DNA from: Desulfomonile sp963700305
GTDB lineage: Bacteria > Desulfobacterota > Desulfomonilia > Desulfomonilales > Desulfomonilaceae
Reading direction: 5' to 3'
NCBI GenBank assembly: GCA_963700305.1
Contig: CAVOXB010000012.1
Location: 210,666 to 274,665, forward strand
DNA: 64,000 nucleotides
The position numbers were made by a program, and so were the translations under genes. Position 1 is the first letter of the stretch. Each line of letters opens with the position of its first letter. Positions 44,558-54,597 of this stretch are shown piece by piece. The notes under the pieces were generated by a model. That model had not been told where the DNA came from, made no database searches, and saw only the letters and a program-made list of their open reading frames with translations.

Positions 44558-45655
44558 CTATTCATTACACTTCATACCAGCAGACTTGGTATGATTCTTG
44601 ATCACCCCAGGATAGCCCGCGCCACGCGCGATGGCATATTCCCGGGGATTGTAAACCTCTAGAACACGCCGCCGAGCGTCGTCCCTGATCAAATCAGCCC
44701 TGTTACCGGTGGCTAACTCTATTAACTTATTCGCCAATTCGTCGGCATTGGGAGATCCAAGCACATGACAGCAACCAGCCATAAGCTCTGGCAAACCGCC
44801 CACATCAAAACATATTACTGTTTTCCCAAATGCCATAGCCTCGAGCGGAGACAGGCCCAAAGGCTCGTCTCGGCTGGTTTGGATGAAAATATCGCAATGC
44901 GTCAAAAAAACCGAGGGATTGTCTACAAACCCGCAAAAATGTATTCTGTTGCCGAATCCTGAGAGGCGTACCATCTCACTACATCTTTCATGAAAACCCG
45001 GCTCGAATCCCAAAGCTTCTCCGAACCAGAAGAAGTCCACATCCTGGAGCACGCGACAAACCTTTATCGCAGCCTCGCAGAATATATCGGTGCCCTTGCG
45101 TGCCTGAATGGTTGCAGCAGAGGCAACCCGCATGCGATCATCGTCAGCAAAGACTCTGAAGCCAGAGACTTCCTTTTCAGGAGGAGGTACACAACTCCCA
45201 ACGACATGAATTTTATCTTCCTTGATGCCAAGAGACTTACAGAAGCGCTTCGCCCGTTCCGAAATGACGAGGTGCTCGACGCCTGACCATCTTATAAGAT
45301 AGTTGAACAACCTGCCTCGAGTAGGACAGCTTGCCATAAGCCTGTCGTAAACCCATCGATCTTCCTGCCAGCTAAGAACCACACGAGGATGAACCGCTGC
45401 TGACCATACCAGATTAAGCAGGCTGCGATAGCCGAATGCGAGTCCTATTCCGACAAACATGATCGTAAGATCTCGGCGAAAAAGATTCCTCCAAATGTCA
45501 ACTACAGACGTGTAGAGGCCGGCCGGCCTTACGATCACAGTGAATCCCAGTTGCCGCAAGTCGTTTACAGCCCAGAGCATTGCCTTGTTCACCCCAACCC
45601 GTTGCGGTCCGAGGCTGCTCACGTAAATGATCAAGGTTGGCTTTCTTTCATTCAT
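44558..45655 (-). CDS. glycosyltransferase family 4-like protein
   Basis: The 365-residue protein has two Rossmann-like halves. The C-terminal half has the GT4 pattern (VASAATIQARKGTDIFCEAA, IHFCGFVDNPSVFLTHCDIF) and the nucleotide-sugar E-x7-E motif (EPLGLSPLEAMAFGKTVICF). A hydrophobic stretch near residue 65-90 could touch the membrane. The product would transfer a sugar to a surface polysaccharide or lipid. It stands alone, with no other glycan genes nearby. The C-terminal 25 residues look short for the family and may be altered. Confidence 0.85.
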   Translation of the reverse strand: MNERKPTLIIYVSSLGPQRVGVNKAMLWAVNDLRQLGFTVIVRPAGLYTSVVDIWRNLFRRDLTIMFVGIGLAFGYRSLLNLVWSAAVHPRVVLSWQEDRWVYDRLMASCPTRGRLFNYLIRWSGVEHLVISERAKRFCKSLGIKEDKIHVVGSCVPPPEKEVSGFRVFADDDRMRVASAATIQARKGTDIFCEAAIKVCRVLQDVDFFWFGEALGFEPGFHERCSEMVRLSGFGNRIHFCGFVDNPSVFLTHCDIFIQTSRDEPLGLSPLEAMAFGKTVICFDVGGLPELMAGCCHVLGSPNADELANKLIELATGNRADLIRDDARRRVLEVYNPREYAIARGAGYPGVIKNHTKSAGMKCNE

Positions 45656-45772
45656 CGCGACGGTTCATTATCATTTTCTCACAGATTTTTCCACGGCTCT
45701 CTGAACGCAATTGCGCATTACTCCTCTCAACCGGAATTATTACAGACAGACCATTTGTAAGAACTCAAAGGT

Positions 45773-46998
45773 CTATTGTCTCATGTTGCACCCAGTATTT
45801 TCCAAAGAAGGAGTGATCTCCTGACCGGGGAAAACCTTGAGGGGATTGAGCGTTCTGCATCTCAGTTTGCCGTCGAATTCCGAGGTGATTCCCCAGACGC
45901 TGTCCACGACTGCCTGGTGATCGCCAGCCCGAATCAGTACATTGCCCACAGGCAGTTCGAGAAACAAGCCCCTCCAAGGCCTTTATCACTTTCTTCTTAT
46001 CAGTAGTTCCGGCTTTTGTGACGGCCTCGGCATAAGCTTTGACTCCGGAATATGCGCCGTGTGCATTATAATCAGGGAATACCTTGTATGCCGCAATATA
46101 GTCGTCAACGAAACGTTTATTTAAAGGGCTATCATTGGCCTGAAACCAATACAAGCCTCCCAGCCAGATGCCTTTAGGCATATCCAGTCCCAATCCGAAC
46201 ATAACATCTGCCGAATAGGCCAAATTCATTAATACCATGCGGCTACCGTCAAAGAAATTCCTTTTAATGGCATGCCGGACGAAATCGACCAAGTTGCCGC
46301 CATACAACGAGATAAGAACCCCATCGGCTTTGGAGTTCACAACTTTGTCCAGGTATTCCCCAAAATCGGTGACTGACACAGGTGCATACTTTATTTCCGC
46401 ATCGGTCGCGAACGTCACGTCCTGTTTCCTTACGCGTAAGAACTTCTGAAAATATTCCCAGCATTGATAGCCGAATAAATAGTCCGGCCCCATGGTAGTC
46501 CACTTCTTTACCGGCATCCCGGCAGCGAGAACTGACGCACCCATGATATTCTGAGGACCGTTCTGGTTTACCCGAAACGTATACGGATTGCATATTTTGC
46601 CTGTAACATCGGGCGTCATGGCTAGAGTAAAGATCAAAGGCGTCTCCAGTCTGTTGGCCACAGGAGCTACTGCTGAAGCCACCCCACTCGAGACAATGCC
46701 CATAAGCACGTCCACACGGTCTTGATGGACCAGCTTCTCTGCTGCTTCTACACCAACCTCCGGAACCAGTTTAGTGTCCTCATAAATCCCGACGATTTTC
46801 CTGCCGTTGACACCTCCTGCTTTGTTGATTTCCGCCATCGCCATTTCGGCTCCCTGCTTCGCGCCATATCCGTAATGGGCCAAGCGGCCTGAAAAGACGT
46901 ACATGAAACCAATTTTGATCGGTTCTTGAGCGAATATTTCAGATGAACCAAAGACGAACAACAGCAAGAACGGTAGGTACTAGGCGGACTGAAGTCAT
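45773..46998 (-). pseudogene. Liv-type ABC binding protein, frameshifted at both ends
   Basis: The main frame (45765-46967) carries a type I periplasmic binding fold (EPIKIGFMYVFSGRLAHYGY, AEMAMAEINKAGGVNGRKIV, VDVLMGIVSSGVASAVAP). The signal peptide starts in another frame at ATG 46998 and joins near 46960. The true C terminus lies in the frame of 45773-45967 (FLELPVGNVLIRAGDHQAVV, ending GCNMRQ). Repaired length is about 400 residues. No permease or ATPase genes are adjacent. The N terminus matches the remnant at 32806, so the two were paralogues. Confidence 0.85.
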
Positions 46999-47613
46999 GG
47001 CGGCTCTTCCCCTTGTTGATGGTGGACACCGAAGGCGGGGTCATTTTTGAGAAAGTCTGTGAGAAACCTCACTCAGGGCAACCCAAACCATAACCAACGT
47101 GACTCCCCCGGTAGAGCGTCCGCCGATAACAATCCTACAGTCAAACTCAACATTTGGCGAAGAGGCTTGAAAGGCTAACTTCTAACGTTATACTTACTTG
47201 AATTGAAAAAAACAAGCGGAACCCATTCCCTTTTTTCAAAAAAGTAACAGAACACTCAGAGCAATTGCCAAAAATTCTGACGCTTATCCCGCACTCAAAA
47301 AATACAATTTCATAGGGGCAGGCGTGCCTGTCGACCCATTCTAGCGCTACTATTGATTAGTTTGAACGATGTGCCGGCACGGAGGCCGGCACCTACAAAC
47401 TATTCTTTCCTCAATCGGACAGCAGTTCTTTCCTGGTTCCCAGGCTCCGCCTGGGAACCCATATCTTCCGGGCTCTGCCCGGTAACTAGCTGTAATTCAG
47501 CATGATAATGGAAACGGAGCCTCCAGGTCATACATTCCCGGGCGGAGCCTGGGAATGAGAAACATCGGCTGACACTTTCAGCCGGCGCTTTTCCACAGCC
47601 TCGCCGTTTCCGG
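46999..47613. other. intergenic with palindromic repeats
   Basis: There is no gene. From about 47313 it is built of dispersed-type repeats (GGGGCAGGCGTGCCTGTCGA; GTGCCGGCACGGAGGCCGGC), and a perfect palindrome lies at 47435-47459. Another, looser match to it occurs at 47540-47560. Confidence 0.5.
47435..47459. repeat. perfect palindrome, dispersed-repeat type
   Basis: GGTTCCCAGGC and GCCTGGGAACC form an 11-bp stem with loop TCC. Related strings follow at 47530-47560 (CCGGGCGGAGCCTGGGAATG). This GTTCCCAGGCTCCGCCTGGGAAC motif is a typical scattered intergenic repeat. It lies about 155 bases past the lipoprotein gene and could also serve as its terminator. Confidence 0.6.
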
Positions 47614-48300
47614 TCATTCCAGAATCGTTTTGAAGACCCCTTTGACCTTGATGGTTGTCGGATTTCTACCCCATTTCTCCACGTATTTCGGATTGGTTGG
47701 CTCCTGTGCGCATTCAAAGGCAATTTTGCCTTTGATCACGTCACCCTTCCGGTGCACCTTCTTGTCCAGGGTCAACTTTTGCCGTTTCGTCGTCCATATC
47801 CAATCTGCTTTTCCTGGTCTTATGTAAAAAGTCCAGTACCGACACGCGAACATTCCATTTCTAATCCGAACTCTAAGTGCGTCAACATACGCCATATTCT
47901 TCGCATGGATGAGGAGATCGATCATATTCACATCAAGCAACTTGGCCTCACAGAATGTGGCCAAGTCCGTGTCCCTAGAGACCAAATCCTTGTCTCTGCC
48001 GGGTTCTAATGCAGTGATGAAACACTCGGCTGTATGCTTCACCCGAGGCGGCTCTTTTTCGGGTCTTTTGTCACTGGTAGTGTCTTCAAAATGGCCATCC
48101 CGATGCTTGATAATCCACCACGGATGACTCCGCTCCTCTGACTCAAAAAACGGATCGGACAAATTGGGATCGTAATTGACCGGGGACTTGATTTGGGCCG
48201 GTTGCCCCTTCGGAACCTCCCACCCGCCATAGCAAGCGCCGAGCAACAACAAAGACAACGTGAACGCAATAGATATGCACCAGAGCAGCCGCTTGCTCAT
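47614..48300 (-). CDS. lipoprotein of unknown function
   Basis: The 228-residue product has a lipoprotein signal with lipobox LGAC (Cys23). The mature part is hydrophilic, with several Trp, and contains four to five further Cys that might pair. No family is recognised. ATG 48300 has GGGAGA upstream and gives a proper signal peptide; the frame extends 40 codons earlier to 48420 but would overlap smc. It follows smc on the same strand after about 116 bases. Confidence 0.7.
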   Translation of the reverse strand: MSKRLLWCISIAFTLSLLLLGACYGGWEVPKGQPAQIKSPVNYDPNLSDPFFESEERSHPWWIIKHRDGHFEDTTSDKRPEKEPPRVKHTAECFITALEPGRDKDLVSRDTDLATFCEAKLLDVNMIDLLIHAKNMAYVDALRVRIRNGMFACRYWTFYIRPGKADWIWTTKRQKLTLDKKVHRKGDVIKGKIAFECAQEPTNPKYVEKWGRNPTTIKVKGVFKTILE

Positions 48301-48416
48301 GAGATTCTCCCTGCGACAACACGACAGCCGAAACGGGCTATAAGGGAAGAAGTGAATCCCGCCTGAAACCCTGGCGAGCCTGGAGGATTCACGGTTTCGC
48401 CTTCCTCCGTTGTTTC

Positions 48417-51400
48417 TCACGATACGAACTCAACTGATACAACACGTGAGGCTCCCGGCTCTTCCATTGTCACTCCGTAAAGCGAATCCGCTTCTTCCAT
48501 GCTCCTTTTGTTGTGGGTAATGATGAGGAATTGGGTGCGATCACAGAGTTTTCTCAGCATCTCGTTAAACCTGGCCAAATTTGCATCGTCCAGAGGCGCA
48601 TCGACCTCGTCCAACAAGCAAAATGGGGAAGGTTTGGTCAAAAATATGGAAAAGATCAGTGCAACAGCAGTGAGCGCTTTTTCGCCTCCTGAAAGAAGAT
48701 CCATGTTCTGAATTCTCTTTCCGGGAGGTCGCGCCATTATTTCCACCCCGGTTTCCAGGATGTTGTCTTCATCTGTTAATTCCAGCCTCGCCTCCCCTCC
48801 CCTAAACAGGAAAGGAAAAATCTCCTGGAATTGCTGGTTTATGCTGTCAAAGGCGGTGCGAAATCTTTCCTGCGTGGTTTTATTTATGGCATTGATCGTA
48901 GCGTAGAGAGATTCTACGGCCTTGTTGAGGTCCTGTTCCTGTTCCACCAGGAAGGCCAATCTTTCGTCTATTTGTCGGCTTTCATTTATCGCGGCCGGAT
49001 TTACTTCTCCCATTGCCTCAATCTTTGCACGCAGTTCTCCCAGTTGGGAATCGTCGGGCAGGGATTCGGGACATGGAACGGTTCTGGGATCCACCCTGTA
49101 GCGTTCGATTATCTTCTCCACAATTCCGTCGAGGGTTTGTTCCAGTTTGACCAGTTCCATTTCCAGGGCATGAACTTTTTCTCGCAGTTCCTTCACTGTC
49201 TTTCCGAAGATAGCGGATTTCGCTTCAATTTCTTTTACAGCGGAACCAAGGTCTTCCGATTTTTTGCGAAGCACCCTGAGTTCTTCACTTTGCACGACCT
49301 GGGTTGCGAGCAACTCTTGTTCGCTGGCAATGCTGACCTCCAGTTCTTCTTCGAGCCTCTTCTCTTCTTGGATCGCAGAAGAAATATCTCTCGCCAGTTG
49401 GGCAAGCCGCGTCTCATATTGTTCTATGTTTTCTATCAATGATTGGAATTCTCTGTCTTGCGACCGTTTCCGTTCTTCCAGTTGAGCGAGTCTCACTCGC
49501 AGCTCGCCCGTATTTCTGGACCTTTCGCGGGCTGCCGAATGAAGCTCTTCAGACTTACGGTTTGCTTCCTCTTTTTGTTTTTCAAGCTCTGAGCGTTGAG
49601 CTTCAAACGCGGACACGTTGGCTTCGGCCTTTTCGGTTTGGTCTCGGAGTCCGCTGCGTTCTTTTGTAAAAGCCCCGGTTTCAAGATCGAGAATATTCTG
49701 CCTTCGCTGGTGCCCGGAAATCTGCGATTGCAAGCGTTCGTAATCCTTGCGCAGGTTCGCCTCTTTGACATTCAGCTCATTGAGGTTCCTTCGGCAAGTG
49801 TCGAGATTTGCCGACATGCTCTTTTCTTGGGATTCGGCTGCGTTTAGTCTCGCTCTGAGGCTGTCCAACCCCTGTTCCATTTTCTCTGTATTTGTTTGAA
49901 GATCTCCGATCTCCCTCCGCTTGTTGAAGATTTCGTCCCGACGGGAATCTTCAGTCCCGCCGATGATCTCGCCGTGGCGAGTAACCATCTCGCCGGATTT
50001 GGTCACAAGATCGACTGAAATGTCGCCACACTCCCAAAATTGAATCGCAGTCTCAACATCGTCAGCCAGAAAATACCGATTCAGCAGAAACTCGGCCAAG
50101 TCTTTGCATTCTTCTCGAACATTAACCAAATCCCTTAAAGGCTGGAGATTTTCGGGAACGCTGCAGAGCTCGACTTCCGAACCTTGTCTCGGTGAGATAG
50201 GCAAGAAACCGGATCTGCCTGCCCCGGACTTCTTGAGCAAATTTGCGGCGTCAATCCCTGCGCGGGTAGACTTGACCACCAGATATCCGAGCTTATCCCC
50301 AAGCGCAGTGGTCATCGCAGCCTGATATTCGGGCGCAACATCGATCATTTCCGCAAGCGGGCCGAGCAGATCACCTTCAATGGATGTGTCGGCGTTTTTC
50401 ATCAAGAATCTGACACCTTCGTCATACGACCTGTAATCCTCTTGCATTTCCGTCAATGAATCCAGCCGGGCCTTTGCACCCGCCAGCGTCCGTCCCAGGT
50501 CAGTAATAGACTCTCTGGTTGAGGCTATATCCAGCCGTAACGCCTCTCGGGCCCCTGAGAGTTCTTCTTTCTGAGAGGTTTCCTGTATCCGCTGATTTGC
50601 GATATCCTGGATCGAACGAGCAAGCTGTGCGCTGTCGTTCTTGTCTTTTTCCAGAGAGTTCAGAATTGACTCTCGCTCGCTCTCCAGCTTCTTGAGGCCC
50701 GCTTCAATTTCCTTTTCTCGTTTGACTAGCCCTGCTAGTCGGTTTCGTTCCTGTGCTGCTTCCTGCAATGAGCGAAACACGTCCTCCTTGAGCCGCTCGA
50801 CGCGTTTTCTCTCTTCATTCAGGCCCTGGTCCGCTGTGCGCATTTCCGAGAAAGCCCGTTTGAGCTCCTCAGAAGCAGATTCAGTTTCCTCTCTTAATTT
50901 TCGTCTGTCCTCTTCCAGGGTCTCCTTGCTTTGAACAGCTGTTTTCAGCTTTTCTTCGAGTGCTCTTAATTCTTCTGCTGATCTCTTGCGGCGCTCCGTA
51001 AACTGAGCCATGCCGGCTTTATTCTTTTCCGCATGTCCCTTTACAGCGGTGAGTTCAACATTGATTTTGTGGCTGGATTCAAGCACCTGCTTGAGCTGAC
51101 CGTCAGTTTCGAGGGCTTCAAGCCTTTTGCTCTCCAGGAGAGCCGATAGTTCTGAAAAGGTAGCCTCGTGTTCAGAAAGCTGAAAACGTTCTTGCTCCAG
51201 CCCCTCTTTTGTTCCACGTACTTCGCGGTCCAATTCTGCGCATTTCCACGAGTGGATCGCTAGGTAACTTCCACGAAGTTGATCCATCAGTTTTCGGTAA
51301 CGCTCGGCCCGAGAAGCCTGTCTTTTGAGAGCCGAACTCTGACGTTTGACCTCGCTTATTACATCTCTGATGCGCAAAAGGTTCTGTTGCGTTTGTTCGA

Positions 51401-51950
51401 GTTTCTTAATGGCCGCTTCTTTTCTGAATTTGTAGCGATTAATTCCTGCCGCTTCTTCAATGAGGACCCGCCGGTCTTCGGGTTTGGACGCCACTACCAT
51501 ATCCACGCGACCTTGCTCTATTATGGCGTACAAGTTTTTCCCGACTCCGGTGTCCAAGAAAAAATCAATTACATCCGACAAACGGCAAGGCACGTTATTG
51601 AGCTCATACTGGGAATCGCCGTCCCTGAACAACCGCCGAGCGATCATTATTTCATCGTAATCAGTCATGGACGGAGGCCCGAACCCATCGGTATTCGAAA
51701 GCACCAGCCTTACTTCCGCCATTCCAACCGGTTTTCGGGTTTCCGAACCGTTGAAAATGACGTCTTCCATTTTCTTACCTCTGAGAGTTCGCGCCTTCTG
51801 TTCGCCCATAACCCAACGGATGGACTCCAGGACGTTGCTCTTCCCGCAACCGTTGGGCCCTACCACAGCGGTAATACCCGGCTTGAATTCCAGCACGGTT
51901 TTGTCCGAGAAACTCTTAAATCCTTTAATTTCGATCCTTTTTATTCTCAT
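48417..51950 (-). CDS. smc: chromosome segregation protein SMC
   Basis: The 1177-residue protein has the full SMC plan. The N-terminal ATPase half has Walker A GPNGCGKSN (near residue 32), followed by coiled coil. The hinge lies around residues 510-640 (GDLLGPLAEMIDVAPEYQAA). A second coiled coil and the C-terminal half follow, with signature LLSGGEKALTAVALIF and Walker B FCLLDEVDAPLDDAN. It dimerises at the hinge and, with ScpA/ScpB, organises the chromosome. No scpA or scpB genes are in the window. The gene is intact over 3.5 kb, which argues against a uniformly high error rate in this assembly. Confidence 0.97.
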   Translation of the reverse strand: MRIKRIEIKGFKSFSDKTVLEFKPGITAVVGPNGCGKSNVLESIRWVMGEQKARTLRGKKMEDVIFNGSETRKPVGMAEVRLVLSNTDGFGPPSMTDYDEIMIARRLFRDGDSQYELNNVPCRLSDVIDFFLDTGVGKNLYAIIEQGRVDMVVASKPEDRRVLIEEAAGINRYKFRKEAAIKKLEQTQQNLLRIRDVISEVKRQSSALKRQASRAERYRKLMDQLRGSYLAIHSWKCAELDREVRGTKEGLEQERFQLSEHEATFSELSALLESKRLEALETDGQLKQVLESSHKINVELTAVKGHAEKNKAGMAQFTERRKRSAEELRALEEKLKTAVQSKETLEEDRRKLREETESASEELKRAFSEMRTADQGLNEERKRVERLKEDVFRSLQEAAQERNRLAGLVKREKEIEAGLKKLESERESILNSLEKDKNDSAQLARSIQDIANQRIQETSQKEELSGAREALRLDIASTRESITDLGRTLAGAKARLDSLTEMQEDYRSYDEGVRFLMKNADTSIEGDLLGPLAEMIDVAPEYQAAMTTALGDKLGYLVVKSTRAGIDAANLLKKSGAGRSGFLPISPRQGSEVELCSVPENLQPLRDLVNVREECKDLAEFLLNRYFLADDVETAIQFWECGDISVDLVTKSGEMVTRHGEIIGGTEDSRRDEIFNKRREIGDLQTNTEKMEQGLDSLRARLNAAESQEKSMSANLDTCRRNLNELNVKEANLRKDYERLQSQISGHQRRQNILDLETGAFTKERSGLRDQTEKAEANVSAFEAQRSELEKQKEEANRKSEELHSAARERSRNTGELRVRLAQLEERKRSQDREFQSLIENIEQYETRLAQLARDISSAIQEEKRLEEELEVSIASEQELLATQVVQSEELRVLRKKSEDLGSAVKEIEAKSAIFGKTVKELREKVHALEMELVKLEQTLDGIVEKIIERYRVDPRTVPCPESLPDDSQLGELRAKIEAMGEVNPAAINESRQIDERLAFLVEQEQDLNKAVESLYATINAINKTTQERFRTAFDSINQQFQEIFPFLFRGGEARLELTDEDNILETGVEIMARPPGKRIQNMDLLSGGEKALTAVALIFSIFLTKPSPFCLLDEVDAPLDDANLARFNEMLRKLCDRTQFLIITHNKRSMEEADSLYGVTMEEPGASRVVSVEFVS

Positions 51951-52156
51951 TGCGATTCACGGACAATCAATCAGACTACCGGTTGTTCTCGATGTGCACT
52001 GCGAATCCAGTGCATGAGGTCGACCTTGAAAAAACTGGATTTTTTATAGATTTGGCGATTATGTCGGCCGGATACTACAATCGGGCCGAACCAAAGTAAA
52101 GGAAAAATGCCGGCAAGGCGATTACAGAGTCCGGTCTTACATGCTATTATACGACC

Positions 52157-52657
52157 ATGATCGATTCCGATTCTTACGAATACATTCTCATTCGAAAAGC
52201 GACTATCCTTGTGCGCGTGCGTAGTGGCGTCCGAGATCTTGACGGCGAAACCTGCCCGGAATTCTACGATGTGCAGACCGGGGTCCCGTTGAAGCAGATC
52301 TATCCGGAATTACAGCCCATTGAATTACGCACAGGGCACCAGATCGCATCAGACGACGCGTATGGAATATTGAGATGGAATTCCGAAGTCTCGGGATTGG
52401 AATTGAACAAGGTTGTCAGCATCCTTGAAATAAAGCAACGGAAGCTAGATTCAGTTGTGGCTGATTCTATTCTCGATCAGGTCCGAGTGATCTCGGATTT
52501 GCTGAGAGAATTCCTTAGTGCCGCTGAAGTGGCACGCAAAGAGGAGCGCTTCTGGCTGGCTCAGAGAGTTCTCGGAATGGTGCGGAAATTTTCTGGCCGT
52601 GAACTGTCCGAACTTCAGGAAACTGTAGAGTGGTTCAAGAATCATTACAGAAAATGA
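52157..52657 (+). CDS. hypothetical protein, 166 residues
   Basis: No family is recognised. The N-terminal half looks like mixed alpha/beta; the second half is helical and charged (LDQVRVISDLLREFLSAAEV, FSGRELSELQETVEWFKNHY). There is no signal peptide or membrane segment, so it is cytoplasmic. It starts divergently from smc, 206 bases away. Confidence 0.6.
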   Translation: MIDSDSYEYILIRKATILVRVRSGVRDLDGETCPEFYDVQTGVPLKQIYPELQPIELRTGHQIASDDAYGILRWNSEVSGLELNKVVSILEIKQRKLDSVVADSILDQVRVISDLLREFLSAAEVARKEERFWLAQRVLGMVRKFSGRELSELQETVEWFKNHYRK

Positions 52658-52761
52658 ATGATGAATTAGAATTGACAAACGACAGTAGCTCCCGTAATTT
52701 CGTACGAATTCTCTTGGTGAGCTTTTGTCAGTGATTTGTCATCAGGCGGAGCAATCGGCAT

Positions 52762-53856
52762 ATGCGTCTTCTGATAGTCTTCTGGAGTCTGTGTTTAACG
52801 TTATTCGCGTCTGTCGTCCCGGTGACTGGGACCGATAACGAAGCCGTACGTATGTTCGAGAGGGGCAACGCCTACATGAAGGCAGGCAGCTTTCCCGAAG
52901 CTGTCGAAGCTTACTCCGGCGCATTGAACCGTCTTGAATCCGACAAAAAGAACGCTCGCGTGGTAACGCTCGCGAGGGCCCATGCCTATTACGACCAAGG
53001 TAAACTGGAAGATTCTCTCAAAGATATCAATACACTAATTCAATCGGACGGTCTGGACGGAGAAACTTTGGCTTCGACCCTCCATCTAAGGGGGAGATTG
53101 TATCTTCGTCAGGGCAACGATCGGTCTGCATTGGAAGATTTCACTGCCGCCATCAAGACTCCCCACGAGAGCGACAACCTGCGTGCCATATCTTTTGCCA
53201 ATCGAGGAATAATATTCCTCAATTTGAATAAATTTGATAAGGCGCTAAGCGACTTTAATAAGTCAATCGAGCTCGATCCCAATTCCGGATACGCGTATGC
53301 CGGCCGAGGACTCGCTTATCTGCGGCTCGATAAGATCGGGCCGGCTCGTCAAAACGCGGAAATTGCTCTCAGCAAAAAGCCTGACGAAAAGACACGAAAA
53401 TTAGCCGAAAAAATCACCAGCGAGTTGTCCGTGTCAGCATCAGGACCTCTAGGAGTGGCGATTCCCATTGGTGAGGACGGTCATCTCTTCGTCCAGGTAA
53501 AATTCAGCAAAAATGGGACGCCTCACAGATTCCTTTTTGACACAGGCGCCACTTTCTCGCTTGTCGGTCAGGAGCTTCTGTCGCAAATTCAGAAGGAAAC
53601 CGAAGTCAAATCTGTTGGAAAAGCAAAAGTCAAAATTGCGGACGGTTCTGAGCATATAGTTACTAGATATAAAGTCAAATCTGCTTTTCTTTTCAATTTA
53701 CCTTTGGGAGAGATAGAATTACACGTTTTTGATAAGAAAAACGGTAAGATTACTAGTCTCCTCGGCATGAGGAGTCTTCGGGATATTTCGGTGTCCATAG
53801 ACAACAACAGCAAGAAGGCCCTTATAAGCCGCAAAGACTCACCTTTGCTGGACTGA
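52762..53856 (+). CDS. TPR-repeat protein with retropepsin-like aspartyl protease domain
   Basis: The 364-residue exported protein begins with a signal peptide (LLIVFWSLCLTLFASVVPVT). At least four tetratricopeptide repeats follow, up to residue 225 (MFERGNAYMKAGSFPEAVEA, ANRGIIFLNLNKFDKALSDF, AYAGRGLAYLRLD). The C-terminal 135 residues are a single-lobe aspartic protease domain with active-site Asp260-Thr-Gly-Ala in HRFLFDTGATFSLVGQ and the second conserved turn TSLLGMRSL. Like retropepsins it should work as a dimer. It probably acts in the periplasm on envelope proteins, with the TPR part for substrate or partner contact; this is inferred. Confidence 0.88.
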   Translation: MRLLIVFWSLCLTLFASVVPVTGTDNEAVRMFERGNAYMKAGSFPEAVEAYSGALNRLESDKKNARVVTLARAHAYYDQGKLEDSLKDINTLIQSDGLDGETLASTLHLRGRLYLRQGNDRSALEDFTAAIKTPHESDNLRAISFANRGIIFLNLNKFDKALSDFNKSIELDPNSGYAYAGRGLAYLRLDKIGPARQNAEIALSKKPDEKTRKLAEKITSELSVSASGPLGVAIPIGEDGHLFVQVKFSKNGTPHRFLFDTGATFSLVGQELLSQIQKETEVKSVGKAKVKIADGSEHIVTRYKVKSAFLFNLPLGEIELHVFDKKNGKITSLLGMRSLRDISVSIDNNSKKALISRKDSPLLD

Positions 53857-54245
53857 CAAGGCGCCCGAAGAAAGGCGTCTGCCCGATAGTCCTACCCATC
53901 TGTAGTAAAATTGATGAAAAAAATCGCTTGACCGCGTGCTCTCCTACGCTCCCGATTTTGATTTGTTGGTGTCATAAGCCCTTTCTAATCAAAATTTATC
54001 TTGACATGCTCGCACAACAAAATTAACATTTTTGTCACGTATTCTGACTGATTTTATAATTTTGATTTGTTTTTTCGTTTTTTTGAGGCGGGCTAACTTC
54101 AAATCTGAAATCGGATGTCGTGTATTCGGCATCTCAGCCAAGCAAACCCAAGAAGCGGTCGCGTCAATCGAATCCATAGGTATCGTTTCGAACCGACCCA
54201 CAACCAGCCTTTGACAGAGGCAATCACTGTTCCGAGGAGAACCGC
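53857..54245. other. intergenic, AT-rich
   Basis: A 60-codon frame at 54032-54214 has no supporting signal. The last 30 bases hold the ribosome site of the next small gene. I see no clear terminator. Confidence 0.5.
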
Positions 54246-54473
54246 ATGAAAAGAATCATTCTTTTGTTAACAGCAGCAGCTTTTCTAATGTCCGTTCCGT
54301 TTGCTTCCGCAAGAGATGCAAACAAAGACGAGACCATCAGATTGATGAACGAACGCACAGTGGCAGCAAAAAAAGCAGCGCTAGCGGAGAAAGAAAAGGA
54401 AATGGCCGCTGCAGCGACAGCCGCCAAAGAGACGACGAGGCCTGCCAAGAAGAAAGCTAAGGAAAAGAAGTAG
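54246..54473 (+). CDS. small exported Ala/Lys-rich protein
   Basis: The 75-residue product has a signal peptide (ILLLTAAAFLMSVPFASA) and a mature part of about 52 residues that is almost wholly Ala, Lys, Glu and Thr, ending in a basic tail (KKKAKEKK). GAGGAGAACC lies six bases before the ATG. It might bind nucleic acid, peptidoglycan or acidic polymers, but no family is recognised. An inverted repeat (GGAGGC..GCCTCC at 54502-54528) follows and may end the transcript. Confidence 0.65.
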   Translation: MKRIILLLTAAAFLMSVPFASARDANKDETIRLMNERTVAAKKAALAEKEKEMAAAATAAKETTRPAKKKAKEKK

Positions 54474-54597
54474 GACCATACTGCTGGTAAGAGTCCTTTG
54501 TGGAGGCTGCCATATCAAGGCCGCCTCCAACCCCCGCGAGTCGATCAAATGCCATCATCATGTTGCGCAATTAGACTCGATGAGCTAAATCCCTTAT

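Noticed and set aside
48831..49442. 203-codon Phe-rich plus-strand frame inside smc
   Set aside because: It is antisense to the smc coiled coil and has no start signal.
51279..52049. 256-codon plus-strand frame opposite the smc start
   Set aside because: It overlaps the Walker A region of an intact smc; no homology seen.
54032..54214. 60-codon frame with a hydrophobic start
   Set aside because: It lies in AT-rich intergenic DNA without ribosome site; the real small gene starts at 54246.
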